Shown here: positions 56,055 through 63,197 of the stretch, one piece after another
Layout: each line of letters begins with the position of its first letter
Numbering within the stretch: the stretch's first letter is position 1
DNA from: an uncultured Opitutaceae bacterium
GTDB lineage: Bacteria; Verrucomicrobiota; Verrucomicrobiia; Opitutales; Opitutaceae
Assembly (NCBI GenBank): GCA_903862935.1
Contig: CAIOZY010000025.1
Coordinates: 62,001-126,000 of the forward strand
Direction of reading: 5' to 3'
Length of the DNA: 64,000 nucleotides
Position numbers and translations under genes: made by a program
The notes under the pieces: model-generated
Database searches by the model: none
What the model saw: the letters and a program-made list of their open reading frames with translations, nothing else
Told to the model about the DNA's origin: nothing

Positions 56055-56959
56055 GCCTGGGCCCCGCCGGGGCCGGCCACCCGGTTTCGACCCTGCCCCT
56101 TGGCGGCGTAGAGCGCCCGGTCGGCCGCGGCGACAAGCTCGGAGGCGGACGCCGCGTTCTCGGGGGCGACCGCCCAGCCCGCGCTCACGGTGAGCTCAAG
56201 CGGCGGGCCCTCCCCCGACTCAACCGCATGCCCCCGCACCGCTTCGCAGGCGGCAAGCGCCGCGCGCCGGGCCCCGTCCGGGCCGGCCTCAATCAGCACC
56301 AGGGCGAACTCCTCGCCGCCGAAGCGGGCCACGATATCGACCGGGCGCACCGCCCCGCGCAGGCGCCGGGCGACCTCGCGCAGGACGGCGTCGCCCGCCG
56401 GGTGCCCCCGCCGGTCGTTGACCAGCTTGAAGTGGTCGATGTCGACCATGGCCAACGCGAGTCGGTGGCCGAAGCTCCGGGCCCGGGTCCACTCCGCATC
56501 GAGCAGCCGGTCGAACTCGCGCCGGTTCACAAGCCCCGTCAGTTCGTCCCGGGTCGCCAGCCGGTGCAGTGCGTCGAGGGTTTCCCCGAGTTTCAGGGCG
56601 TAGCGGATCGACCGCTCCAGGGATGCCGGGGCGATCTCGCCCTTGACCAGGTAGTCGAGCGCCCCGGCGTTCATCGCCTCGATGTCGACCGTCTGGGAGG
56701 ACTCGGCCGTAAGGAAGATGATCGGCGTCCGGCAGCCCCGCCCGACGGCCTCCCGGATGAGCTGCAGGCCGTCGCGCCCCCCGAGCTGGAAGTCGAGCAG
56801 GCACGCGGCGTAGCCCCCCGACATCAGGCGCTCCAGGCCCTCCTCATAGGTGCCGGCCCAGTCCAGCTCATAGGGCTCGACCCGGAAGTGGCGGAAGTGG
56901 GCCTGGATCAACCGGTGCTGCAGCCGGTCGTCGTCGATCATCAGGATCTTCCGGGCCAT
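56051..56959 (-). CDS. Response regulator with GGDEF domain (diguanylate cyclase)
   Basis: A 302-residue cytoplasmic protein. Residues 1-125 form a receiver domain with acidic residues D10 and D11, phospho-acceptor D56 in CLLDFQLGGRDG, and the conserved Thr and Lys in FLTA and YLVKGE. Residues 138-300 form a GGDEF domain with DELTGLVNRREF, IDHFKLVNDRRGHPAGD and the active-site motif ARFGGEEFAL, so it should make cyclic di-GMP. No partner kinase is adjacent. It starts 7 bases after the trpA stop. Confidence 0.93.
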   Translation of the reverse strand: MARKILMIDDDRLQHRLIQAHFRHFRVEPYELDWAGTYEEGLERLMSGGYAACLLDFQLGGRDGLQLIREAVGRGCRTPIIFLTAESSQTVDIEAMNAGALDYLVKGEIAPASLERSIRYALKLGETLDALHRLATRDELTGLVNRREFDRLLDAEWTRARSFGHRLALAMVDIDHFKLVNDRRGHPAGDAVLREVARRLRGAVRPVDIVARFGGEEFALVLIEAGPDGARRAALAACEAVRGHAVESGEGPPLELTVSAGWAVAPENAASASELVAAADRALYAAKGQGRNRVAGPGGAQA

Positions 56960-56966
56960 GGGCGTG

Positions 56967-57779
56967 TCACCCCCGCGCCGTCCCGGCCGAAAGGTCCCGG
57001 ACCCGCGCCGCGAGAGCGGGCGCGATCCGCTCCCTTGCGGAGAGGTTCTCGCCGATTAAATTTACCAGGGCGCTGCCGACGACGACGCCGTCTGCGAGGG
57101 CCGCGACCTGGGCGACATGCTCCCGCCGCGAGATCCCGAAGCCCACGACTACGGGAAGGGCCGTGTGGCGCCGGATGCGCCCCAGGGCCTCGCCAATCCC
57201 CGCAGGCAGCTCGCTGCGCACCCCGGTGACACCCTCGCGGGAAACGTAGTAGATGAAGCCCGTCGCCATCCGGCAAATCCGCTCGAGGCGGGCCTCCGGT
57301 GTCGTCGGGGCCACGATCGCGACCAGGTCCACCCCGTGCCTTCCGGCCGCGGCGGCGACCTCGCCCGACTCCTCGGGAGGCAGGTCCAGGACGAGGATCC
57401 CGTCCACGCCGGCCTCCTTGGCCGCCCGCACGTACGCGTCGACCCCGTTTGCAAAGACCAGGTTGTAGTAGGTGTAGAAGACGACCGGCACCTGGGTCTC
57501 GCCGCGCAGCCGCCGCACCAGCTCGAATACCCGCGCCGCGGTCATCCCCGACTCCAGCGCCCGCTGGGCGGCGAGCTGGTTGGTGGGGCCGTCGGCCAGC
57601 GGGTCCGAGAAGGGGACTCCGAGCTCCAGCACGTCGACCCCGCCGGCGACCGCGGCGCGGCACGCCTCAAGCGAGGTCTCGAAGTCGGGGTCGCCCGCGC
57701 AGAGGTAGGCGACAAACGCGGCGCGGTTTCGGGCTCGGGCCCGGGCGAAGGCTTCGGCGATGCGGGGCATCGGGGCCAT
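56967..57779 (-). CDS. trpA: Tryptophan synthase alpha chain
   Basis: Cleaves indole-3-glycerol phosphate to indole and glyceraldehyde 3-phosphate. Motifs are AYLCAGDPDFETS, VLELGVPFSDPLADGP with the catalytic Glu and Asp, and late VVVGFGISRREHV and VGSALVNLI. The length is 270 residues from the first ATG; a second ATG three codons later (MPRIAEAF) is equally good. No trpB or other trp gene is adjacent, which is unusual, since trpB normally precedes trpA. Confidence 0.95.
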   Translation of the reverse strand: MAPMPRIAEAFARARARNRAAFVAYLCAGDPDFETSLEACRAAVAGGVDVLELGVPFSDPLADGPTNQLAAQRALESGMTAARVFELVRRLRGETQVPVVFYTYYNLVFANGVDAYVRAAKEAGVDGILVLDLPPEESGEVAAAAGRHGVDLVAIVAPTTPEARLERICRMATGFIYYVSREGVTGVRSELPAGIGEALGRIRRHTALPVVVGFGISRREHVAQVAALADGVVVGSALVNLIGENLSARERIAPALAARVRDLSAGTARG

Positions 57780-57831
57780 CCTGCCAAAAGCCTCCGCCGG
57801 GAGGCAAGGGTCATGTGGCGGGACCGATGGG

Positions 57832-58602
57832 CTAGAACGTGAATTCCACCACGACTGGGCAGTGGTCGGAGAGCATGCTCCTTAGGACGCGGCATTCGAC
57901 ATGCCGGCAGCTGGCGGGCAGGAAGATGAAGTCCAGCATCCGGCGCGGGAGCGGCGAGGGAAAGGTTCCCCCGGTCTGCGGCCGGACAATGTAGTCGCCG
58001 TACTCGCGCAGATGGCCCCACAGGGCCGCCGTCGCGTCGTCGCGAGTTGCCGGGGTGTTGAAGTCCCCGCACACGATAGGCGGGATCGCCCAGCGGTGCG
58101 AACTCGAGCGCTGCTTCGCCCTGAGCCAGGCTACCAGCAGGTCCAATTGGCGCATGCGCCGGGCCCGGGAACTGGAGTGCAGGTGCAGGTTGACGAAGGG
58201 CACCCGCCTCGCCCCGACCGCCAGCTCCGCGAACAGGAACCCCTTCTCCCCCACCCGCCGCTTGCCGAAGGCCACCGTCTCGGTCTCCAGGATCACGTGG
58301 CGGGACAGGAGCGCGTTGCCGTACGACAGGTTAAGGAACCCCATCCTTCGGTTGTTGATCCCGAAGACGGCATGCGGGAACTTCCCGAAGACACGCAGAT
58401 AGTCCAAATGGTTGAAGCTGCCCGCCCAGCGCGAGTTCTCGTCGATCTCCTGCATCGCAACGATATCCGGGTCGAGGCGGCGCAGCATGGCGGCGATCCT
58501 GCGCAGGTTGACCCGGATCTTCCGGGGCGAGGTCAGGCCCTGGATCGGCGCAAGGCCCCGGCCGTGCGCGATGTTGAAGGTTACGATCCTGAGGCGCGAC
58601 AT
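57832..58602 (-). CDS. Endonuclease/exonuclease/phosphatase family protein
   Basis: A 256-residue member of the EEP (DNase I-like) fold. Motifs in order are RIVTFNIAHGRG, AMQEIDENS (metal Glu), VNLHLHSSS, VCGDFNTPAT (Asp-Asn pair) and MLSDHCPVVVEF (terminal Asp-His). It lacks a signal peptide. Relatives include exonuclease III-like, sphingomyelinase-like and nocturnin-like enzymes; substrate cannot be assigned. The ATG at 58602 gives the standard start. Confidence 0.88.
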   Translation of the reverse strand: MSRLRIVTFNIAHGRGLAPIQGLTSPRKIRVNLRRIAAMLRRLDPDIVAMQEIDENSRWAGSFNHLDYLRVFGKFPHAVFGINNRRMGFLNLSYGNALLSRHVILETETVAFGKRRVGEKGFLFAELAVGARRVPFVNLHLHSSSRARRMRQLDLLVAWLRAKQRSSSHRWAIPPIVCGDFNTPATRDDATAALWGHLREYGDYIVRPQTGGTFPSPLPRRMLDFIFLPASCRHVECRVLRSMLSDHCPVVVEFTF

Positions 58603-58675
58603 GGCGGGACAGGGCGAACCTAGCGGATCGGGCGGCGGATTCCCATCCGCAAATCGCCCGCCTGCCAAGCAGCGC

Positions 58676-58704
58676 TTGACAGGCCGAGCGGGCCCCAAGA
58701 ATCT
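58676..58704 (+). promoter_or_regulatory. Predicted promoter for tRNA-His
   Basis: A consensus TTGACA -35 (58676-58681) is followed after 17 bases by GAATCT (58699-58704), a weak -10. It lies about 20 bases before the tRNA, a normal distance. Confidence 0.55.
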
Positions 58705-58723
58705 CTCCCCTCGCCTTTCTTAC

Positions 58724-58801
58724 GGCGGCCATAGCTCAGTTGGTTAGAGCACAAGATTGTGGATCTTGGGGTCGCGGGTTCGAGCCCCGTTGGCCGCCCC
58801 A
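58724..58801 (+). tRNA. tRNA-His (anticodon GTG), CCA encoded
   Basis: A full cloverleaf can be drawn. The acceptor stem GCGGCCA pairs with TGGCCGC, with an extra 5' G (G-1, 58724) opposite C73, the identity feature of tRNA-His. The D-arm is GCTCAGTTGGTTAGAGC. The anticodon arm is CAAGA-TTGTGGA-TCTTG with GTG at the centre, and the T-arm includes GGTTCGAGCC. CCA is encoded at 58799-58801. A strong terminator follows. Confidence 0.97.
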
Positions 58802-58806
58802 CTTCA

Positions 58807-58835
58807 AAGCCCCCTCTGAAAAGAGGGGGCTTTTT
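58807..58835 (+). terminator. Rho-independent terminator after tRNA-His
   Basis: An 11-base perfect stem, AAGCCCCCTCT/AGAGGGGGCTT, closes a GAAA tetraloop and ends in five T (the last two stem bases included). It starts 5 bases after the encoded CCA. Confidence 0.95.
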
Positions 58836-58954
58836 GTTTGGCCTCCCGGCTCAGGACGCGGCCAGACGCCCCCAAACGCCCTTCCCGTTCTTCACCGGAG
58901 CCCCACCCAACATGTCTCTGCCGCCCGCTTGCCCGGACTTGCTTGCCCTCGTCC

Positions 58955-58984
58955 CGTTGTCTTTCAGGGCGTTGTCTTTCAGGG
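58955..58984. repeat. Tandem duplication of a 15-base unit
   Basis: CGTTGTCTTTCAGGG occurs twice head to tail (58955-58969 and 58970-58984), in non-coding DNA downstream of tRNA-His. It looks like a recent small duplication. Confidence 0.85.
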
Positions 58985-59128
58985 GTTCTTGACCGTCGCA
59001 AACCTTCGCGTCACAATGAACGCACCCCGGAAGAATACGCGCTATTGGCTACGTCGCCCGCCGCAGAATGGGCCGGGATGATCGAGAGAATCCAGACCGC
59101 TCGAAGATACAACACCACGAGGTGCAAC

Positions 59129-59539
59129 ATGAAGTGCATTCTAGGTTTGGTCGCCGCCATCGCACTAAGCACGCTGGACACGTCACAGTCTTTCGGAGGT
59201 CCGGTTGCTCCGTTTGACCGGCAAGGTGTGATTCAGGGGAAAACAGGGACCGAGTGGGCCGTGTCGTTCAAGGGCGCCGAGGGGGCTGTTGCGGGTCTTT
59301 CCATTGATGTGACCGACCACATCAATGAGTCACCCGGTAGCGCCAATGTCGTGCTCGCCGTGAAAGATAGCAGCGGCAACGTTATACAGTCGGTCAAAGT
59401 CACCCCCATGCTGATCTTCTACAACATGGGGATGATAAAATGGACACCGCCTGCGCCCGGGACGTATGTCATTCGGATAGAGAACAACGACAACACCGAC
59501 TACAAATACCATCTTTGGTGTGCCGTGCCTGCTACCTGA
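59129..59539 (+). CDS. Small secreted protein, paralogue 1
   Basis: A 136-residue protein with an N-terminal signal sequence (about residues 1-22, ILGLVAAIALSTL). The mature part begins GPVAPF and ends WTPPAPGTYVIRIENNDN followed by YKYHLWC, a beta-rich pattern like Ig-like or pre-peptidase C-terminal folds. The next gene encodes a protein with the same layout (PV-PF start, WTP-PG-Y, NND, Y-Y-L end), so the two are paralogues. GAGGTG precedes the ATG. Base composition is lower in GC than the core genes. Function unknown. Confidence 0.78.
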   Translation: MKCILGLVAAIALSTLDTSQSFGGPVAPFDRQGVIQGKTGTEWAVSFKGAEGAVAGLSIDVTDHINESPGSANVVLAVKDSSGNVIQSVKVTPMLIFYNMGMIKWTPPAPGTYVIRIENNDNTDYKYHLWCAVPAT

Positions 59540-59637
59540 TCCACTGAGGACGCCGCGGGGGCGCGCCAGTTTCTTTGGGCCAGGACGGGATACTTAGGGG
59601 TCTCCACCACACACGATGCAACGCCGAGAATTCACAC

Positions 59638-60036
59638 ATGAAACCTATTCTAGTGCTGATCGCGACGATCTGGCTGGTCTCAGGGCCGGCATCCCGCTGC
59701 TTCTGCGGGCCGGTTCAGCCCTTTCACGTGAAGGCCACCATCGCGGCACAGGGCCGCGACAGGTATCGCGTCGCGTTGAAGGGCAATGAAGTGGCGGCGG
59801 CGTACTTCTATATCGCCCAGATTGGCTACGGGACTTTCGAACTCTCTGTAACTGGGCCCAACGGGGCCGTTGTCGGTTCCGACAAGGGGAATATGCTTCA
59901 TAGCCCAATGGTGTCGTGGACACCGACCGAGCCCGGTGTTTACCTCATCGAGTTAACAAATAACGATAGGCTTTCCTACAACTACGAGCTAACCGTGTAT
60001 ACGCCGGCGTCACCGGGCGCCGGGCCCCCCGGGTAG
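59638..60036 (+). CDS. Small secreted protein, paralogue 2
   Basis: A 132-residue protein with a signal sequence (about residues 1-23) and a mature region starting CGPVQPFHVKATI. It shares spaced residues with paralogue 1: KGNEVA, WTPTEPGVYLIELTNND and YNYELTVY. Cys21 and Cys23 lie at the end of the signal region, and lipidation is possible but no good lipobox is seen. The upstream bases ACGATGCAAC resemble the leader of paralogue 1 (ACGAGGTGCAAC), consistent with duplication of gene plus leader. Function unknown. Confidence 0.75.
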   Translation: MKPILVLIATIWLVSGPASRCFCGPVQPFHVKATIAAQGRDRYRVALKGNEVAAAYFYIAQIGYGTFELSVTGPNGAVVGSDKGNMLHSPMVSWTPTEPGVYLIELTNNDRLSYNYELTVYTPASPGAGPPG

Positions 60037-60192
60037 CACAGCAGCCAGCACAACCGAATCGCCTCGGTCGCCATTGAGAAGTACCGCGGAAGAGCCCCGC
60101 GTCCGGCCAGAAACCCGCCCCCCCTGCGGCTTTCCCAATGCGGCCTCTCCGACTCGGGTTTCACCCCGGATGGGCGAGACCCCGCCGTTCCG

Positions 60193-60438
60193 TCAGTCCC
60201 TTCCCCAGCTCCAACGTGGCCGCTCACCCTTCCAGCAGCAGAATGTGAGCAGGACCACGAACACCGCTGAGACATACAGAATATACCCGGCTCTGTGGGC
60301 CTTCGCCATGGGAGCCCCACCGACTGCGGCAAGGACGCAGCCGACAAACACGGCCCATCCCTGCCAACGCGCGGGGAAACTCCACCCCCAGCCAAAGGTT
60401 TTCGCAAAAAACCACGCCTTTTCTCTTGGAAGGGCCAT
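60193..60438 (-). CDS. Small two-helix membrane protein
   Basis: An 81-residue protein. The N-terminus EKAWFFAKTFGWGWSFPARW is a distinctive aromatic motif seen in small uncharacterised membrane proteins of varied bacteria (from memory). Two transmembrane helices follow, about residues 26-41 and 48-65, then a basic tail. The ATG at 60438 gives the motif at the N-terminus. It stands alone on the minus strand among unrelated small genes. Function unknown. Confidence 0.72.
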   Translation of the reverse strand: MALPREKAWFFAKTFGWGWSFPARWQGWAVFVGCVLAAVGGAPMAKAHRAGYILYVSAVFVVLLTFCCWKGERPRWSWGRD

Positions 60439-60717
60439 ACTGCTTTCTTTGACCCTAGCCTTCCCTCGAGCCTTCTCAATCCCATACCGTCGGTGCTTGC
60501 CGTTCGCCCAGGCCAACTCGGCTCTTGCCCCGGCCCCGCACCTGCTCAAGACGGGCCTGCTCGGTGGGCTCCTCCTCCCTGCGTAACCGATACAAGTGCA
60601 ACCCTGCGGGGCCCTCGAGACTTGCGACCAAGGGTCCCACCAGTCAGGATGCGCGGGATGCCAGCCGCGATCGGCAGTCGATCCCAGCGCCTGACGCCAT
60701 CCAACACAGCGAACCCT

Positions 60718-61029
60718 ATGACATCCTCCCTTGATTCACGAGCAGCCGCGGTTCGAGAGTTACAGGTCATTCCCGGGGTGGGCCCCATCATAGCCCGCAA
60801 CCTGGTGGCCCTAGGCATCTCTCGCGTTGCGCAGTTGAGAGGAAAGAATCCGGAGCGCCTATACCGGCGATTGGAGGCGCACGAGGGAGCCCATGTCGAT
60901 CGCTGCGCCCTGTATGTGTTGCGTTGCGCCGTTTACTACGCGGAAAATCAGCGGCACGACCCTCGCCTGCTCAAGTGGTGGAATTGGAAGGACGATCGGG
61001 TCGGTCCCCACCATCGCCGCCGCCCGTAG
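60718..61029 (+). CDS. Cdd1-like helix-hairpin-helix protein ('pathogenicity locus' family)
   Basis: A 103-residue protein with the helix-hairpin-helix IPGVGPIIARNLVALGI (about residues 18-34), then LYRRLEAHEGAHVDRCALYVLRCAVYYAEN and LLKWWNWKD at the end. This combination matches the Cdd1 'pathogenicity locus' family (family knowledge). The fold suggests binding to DNA or another nucleic acid; the biological role is not established. The ATG at 60718 is the closest to the conserved domain. No operon partner. Confidence 0.82.
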   Translation: MTSSLDSRAAAVRELQVIPGVGPIIARNLVALGISRVAQLRGKNPERLYRRLEAHEGAHVDRCALYVLRCAVYYAENQRHDPRLLKWWNWKDDRVGPHHRRRP

Positions 61030-61137
61030 CCGCGATTCATCCATCCGTCCCCTAGATAAGAATCGCCCGAGGAGCCGGGACGGCCGTCGGGGTAGCAACG
61101 AGGCTCGGCCGGCCTAAGACTCGAGGGCGCCGGGGCC

Positions 61138-62025
61138 CTATGCAGCCTTCAATCTGCGGCGATACTGCGAGTATGCGGCCAAGGCCACGCCGACCACGAC
61201 AGGAATCCAGGTTCCCACTTCTGGAACCGGCGTGATCGCCTTCCCATTTGCCCAGATCTCGGTAGTTCCGTTCCAAGCCGAGACGTTGTAGTCCAAAAGA
61301 CCGCTCTCGTTCCATGCTGTGGAAGAACTCGAGCCGGAAATCCCGTTGGTGTTATCCACCAGAATCGCGAGATAGTTGATCCCGTTATAGAATGTCGCGT
61401 TGCCGGTGCTTATGACCTGCTGCGTAACATTGTTCCACTCCCCTTGCGGCAAGGAAACTATCGAATTGGAATAATTGGAGGGCGCTGTCGTGGGACTGAC
61501 GTTGTATCCCAGCGGGTTCATATAGATCGTATAGCCGTCGTCCGCAGCGATCGTCATGTCGATGGATACCGGAGCCGTAATAACAGCGCCAGCCGCTAGC
61601 CCCGTTTGGGTTAGATTAAACGCCAGAGTATATACGAAGAGGCCTTCATTGGATCCCGTTCCGTTTCCCGGTAGATAGTTTCCGCCCTTGTTGACGTAGG
61701 TAGATCCCGAGGTGTGGCCGCTTGAAGTTGACGCGCCGGGAGCAACAATCCACTCCGCTGTGCTCGTGTTGGACGTGTAGCCGGAACCGGACACCGCCGA
61801 GGCGGTAATCGCGTAAGCAGCCCCAACAAAGGTGGTGTTTACGCTGGATCCGCCATTGGACGAAGCGTAAGTCACCGTCCAATATGAAACGGCGCTCCCA
61901 CCTGCGGTCAGCCCCTGCGAGCTGGTTTCGCCTGTGTTGTAAAGATTTGCAATAGTAACCTGGGCGCGGAGGCCGGAGAGCATCAGCGCCAGTACTGCGA
62001 AAATTGTGAATGGGAGTCGCGTCAC
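61138..62025 (-). CDS. PEP-CTERM-type secreted surface protein
   Basis: A 295-residue exported protein. The signal peptide (about residues 1-21, ending LSGLRAQ) is followed by a Ser/Thr/Asn/Gly-rich beta-strand body typical of extracellular adhesin- or sheath-like proteins. The C-terminal 30 residues have the tripartite sorting signal: VPEVGTW, a hydrophobic helix (IPVVVGVALAAY) and basic RRRLKAA. The motif is PEV rather than PEP. Such proteins are processed by exosortase during export and anchoring. No exosortase is in the window. Composition is less GC-rich than neighbours. Confidence 0.85.
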   Translation of the reverse strand: MTRLPFTIFAVLALMLSGLRAQVTIANLYNTGETSSQGLTAGGSAVSYWTVTYASSNGGSSVNTTFVGAAYAITASAVSGSGYTSNTSTAEWIVAPGASTSSGHTSGSTYVNKGGNYLPGNGTGSNEGLFVYTLAFNLTQTGLAAGAVITAPVSIDMTIAADDGYTIYMNPLGYNVSPTTAPSNYSNSIVSLPQGEWNNVTQQVISTGNATFYNGINYLAILVDNTNGISGSSSSTAWNESGLLDYNVSAWNGTTEIWANGKAITPVPEVGTWIPVVVGVALAAYSQYRRRLKAA

Positions 62026-62341
62026 TTGATAACGTTAATCTTAGCTTAGGCGCCATTACCTGTTGCAAGGGGGGAAACTACTTACCGATTTGTAACTTTT
62101 CCCGCATAGGCTCTTGTGCCCCGGCAAGAGTTCGAAGCCGCAGGTTGTCTCGCGCCTTCGCGCCATCGAGGCGCCAACAGCAGGCGGCGCACACCTAACC
62201 GAGTATGCCCCCGCGCCCTCGCAGGCCACGGGATCGCGCGGACCTTCTCTAGAATATCCCAGCGGGTGGGCATCGCCTCACGCGGCAGCCAGCCCCGTCC
62301 CGCGGCCCCGCACCCTGCTGGCTCCCGCAAGGCTTCCCAGC
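62026..62341. other. Intergenic region, no gene seen
   Basis: About 316 bases between the PEP-CTERM gene and the STAS-like gene. The left end is AT-rich and includes TTGATAACGTTAATC, a likely promoter area for the PEP-CTERM gene on the minus strand, but no clean -35/-10 pair is seen. The remainder is GC-rich with no convincing ORF. Confidence 0.5.
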
Positions 62342-62773
62342 CTAGACTAATTTTCTTCGGTGCTGGAGGAGCCACCACGACGACTGCTCCGTGATCGCCT
62401 GCTCAGCCGGAACGCCCTCGTTCAACCAGGCGAGCGCCTCCGAGCGCCTGCAGAAGATTCTCATCCGGTCGCCAAGCACCGTTCGAATGTGGGTCTCGAA
62501 GTCCGAGACCCCGCTCGGCCCGAAGGCGAGCAGGGCATGCCGACCCCGAAGCCTGCCGATTCGCTCGGTGGAGAAGAGCGCCTTGGCGGTTCGGGCCGAC
62601 ACCCGGAACTCGTCCACGGCCGAGTAGTCCCCAAACCTGCGCGCATCGGCCCGGTCGTCAGGGTCTCTCCTAAGATCCTCAGCGCCGGCCACTAGCTCCT
62701 CGTCGGTCAGGACGCCGTACGCCATGACGAAGATGGTGTTCGTCTTCGGGTCGTACGAGTGGAACCAGGGCAT
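62342..62773 (-). CDS. STAS/SpoIIAA-like hypothetical protein
   Basis: A 143-residue soluble protein. The beginning MPWFHSYDPKTNTIFVMAYG and the alternating strand/helix pattern (TDEELVAGAEDL, RFGDYSAVDEF, ALLAFGPSGVSDFETHIRTV, FCRRSEALAWL) resemble SpoIIAA-like / STAS-fold proteins; this is an inference from pattern only. The ATG at 62773 is preferred over an earlier alternative start at 62809. There is no operon partner. Function unknown. Confidence 0.72.
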   Translation of the reverse strand: MPWFHSYDPKTNTIFVMAYGVLTDEELVAGAEDLRRDPDDRADARRFGDYSAVDEFRVSARTAKALFSTERIGRLRGRHALLAFGPSGVSDFETHIRTVLGDRMRIFCRRSEALAWLNEGVPAEQAITEQSSWWLLQHRRKLV

Positions 62774-63197
62774 GGCTCTAGTATGATGATCCCAAACTGG
62801 AAACTTCACAAGGAGGCCACCCCGTTTTTACAATCAGATGGCCCGCCTCAGGCAAGAGTCCCGGGAAGCTGGGGCGCCTTCAAACCCCAAGCGCAGCTCC
62901 GCGCAGGCTGCCGGCGGAAACGTTTGGAAGCGGGTCAGTCTTTCTTGCGGCTGGGCTGCTCACAGCCGTGGCGTTCGCCGCACAGCCCGATACCGCACCC
63001 AATAGCAAATGTAGACAACAGCGGCGACAGCAAGACCGGCGTTCGATGTATCGAACGCAGTGCACGGCTTACGCTGGTGCGCAGTGGGCGCCCGCACAAT
63101 TCTGATCTCAAACTGACCGCCACCGGGCATTACCCGGGTTTGCGCTCGGCCCCAATTGCCTCAACTGTCGCCTCTAGCGGGGCCGTGCCCCGCCCCC
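62774..63197. other. Intergenic region, no supported gene
   Basis: About 424 bases. Short frames exist on both strands. One minus-strand frame reads AGLAVAAVVYICYWVRYRAV, a membrane-helix-like stretch, but it has no good start or ribosome site and could be a remnant. The region contains near-palindromic TTCGATGTATCGAA (63037-63050). No tRNA or terminator was identified. Confidence 0.45.

Noticed and set aside
62880..63123. Two short minus-strand frames of about 61 residues
   Set aside because: They overlap each other in different frames, lack ribosome sites and show no homology that I recognise.
58802..63197. Possible integron cassette array
   Set aside because: The small mixed genes suggest it, but I found no repeated attC-like inverted cores between genes and no IntI, so it is not called.
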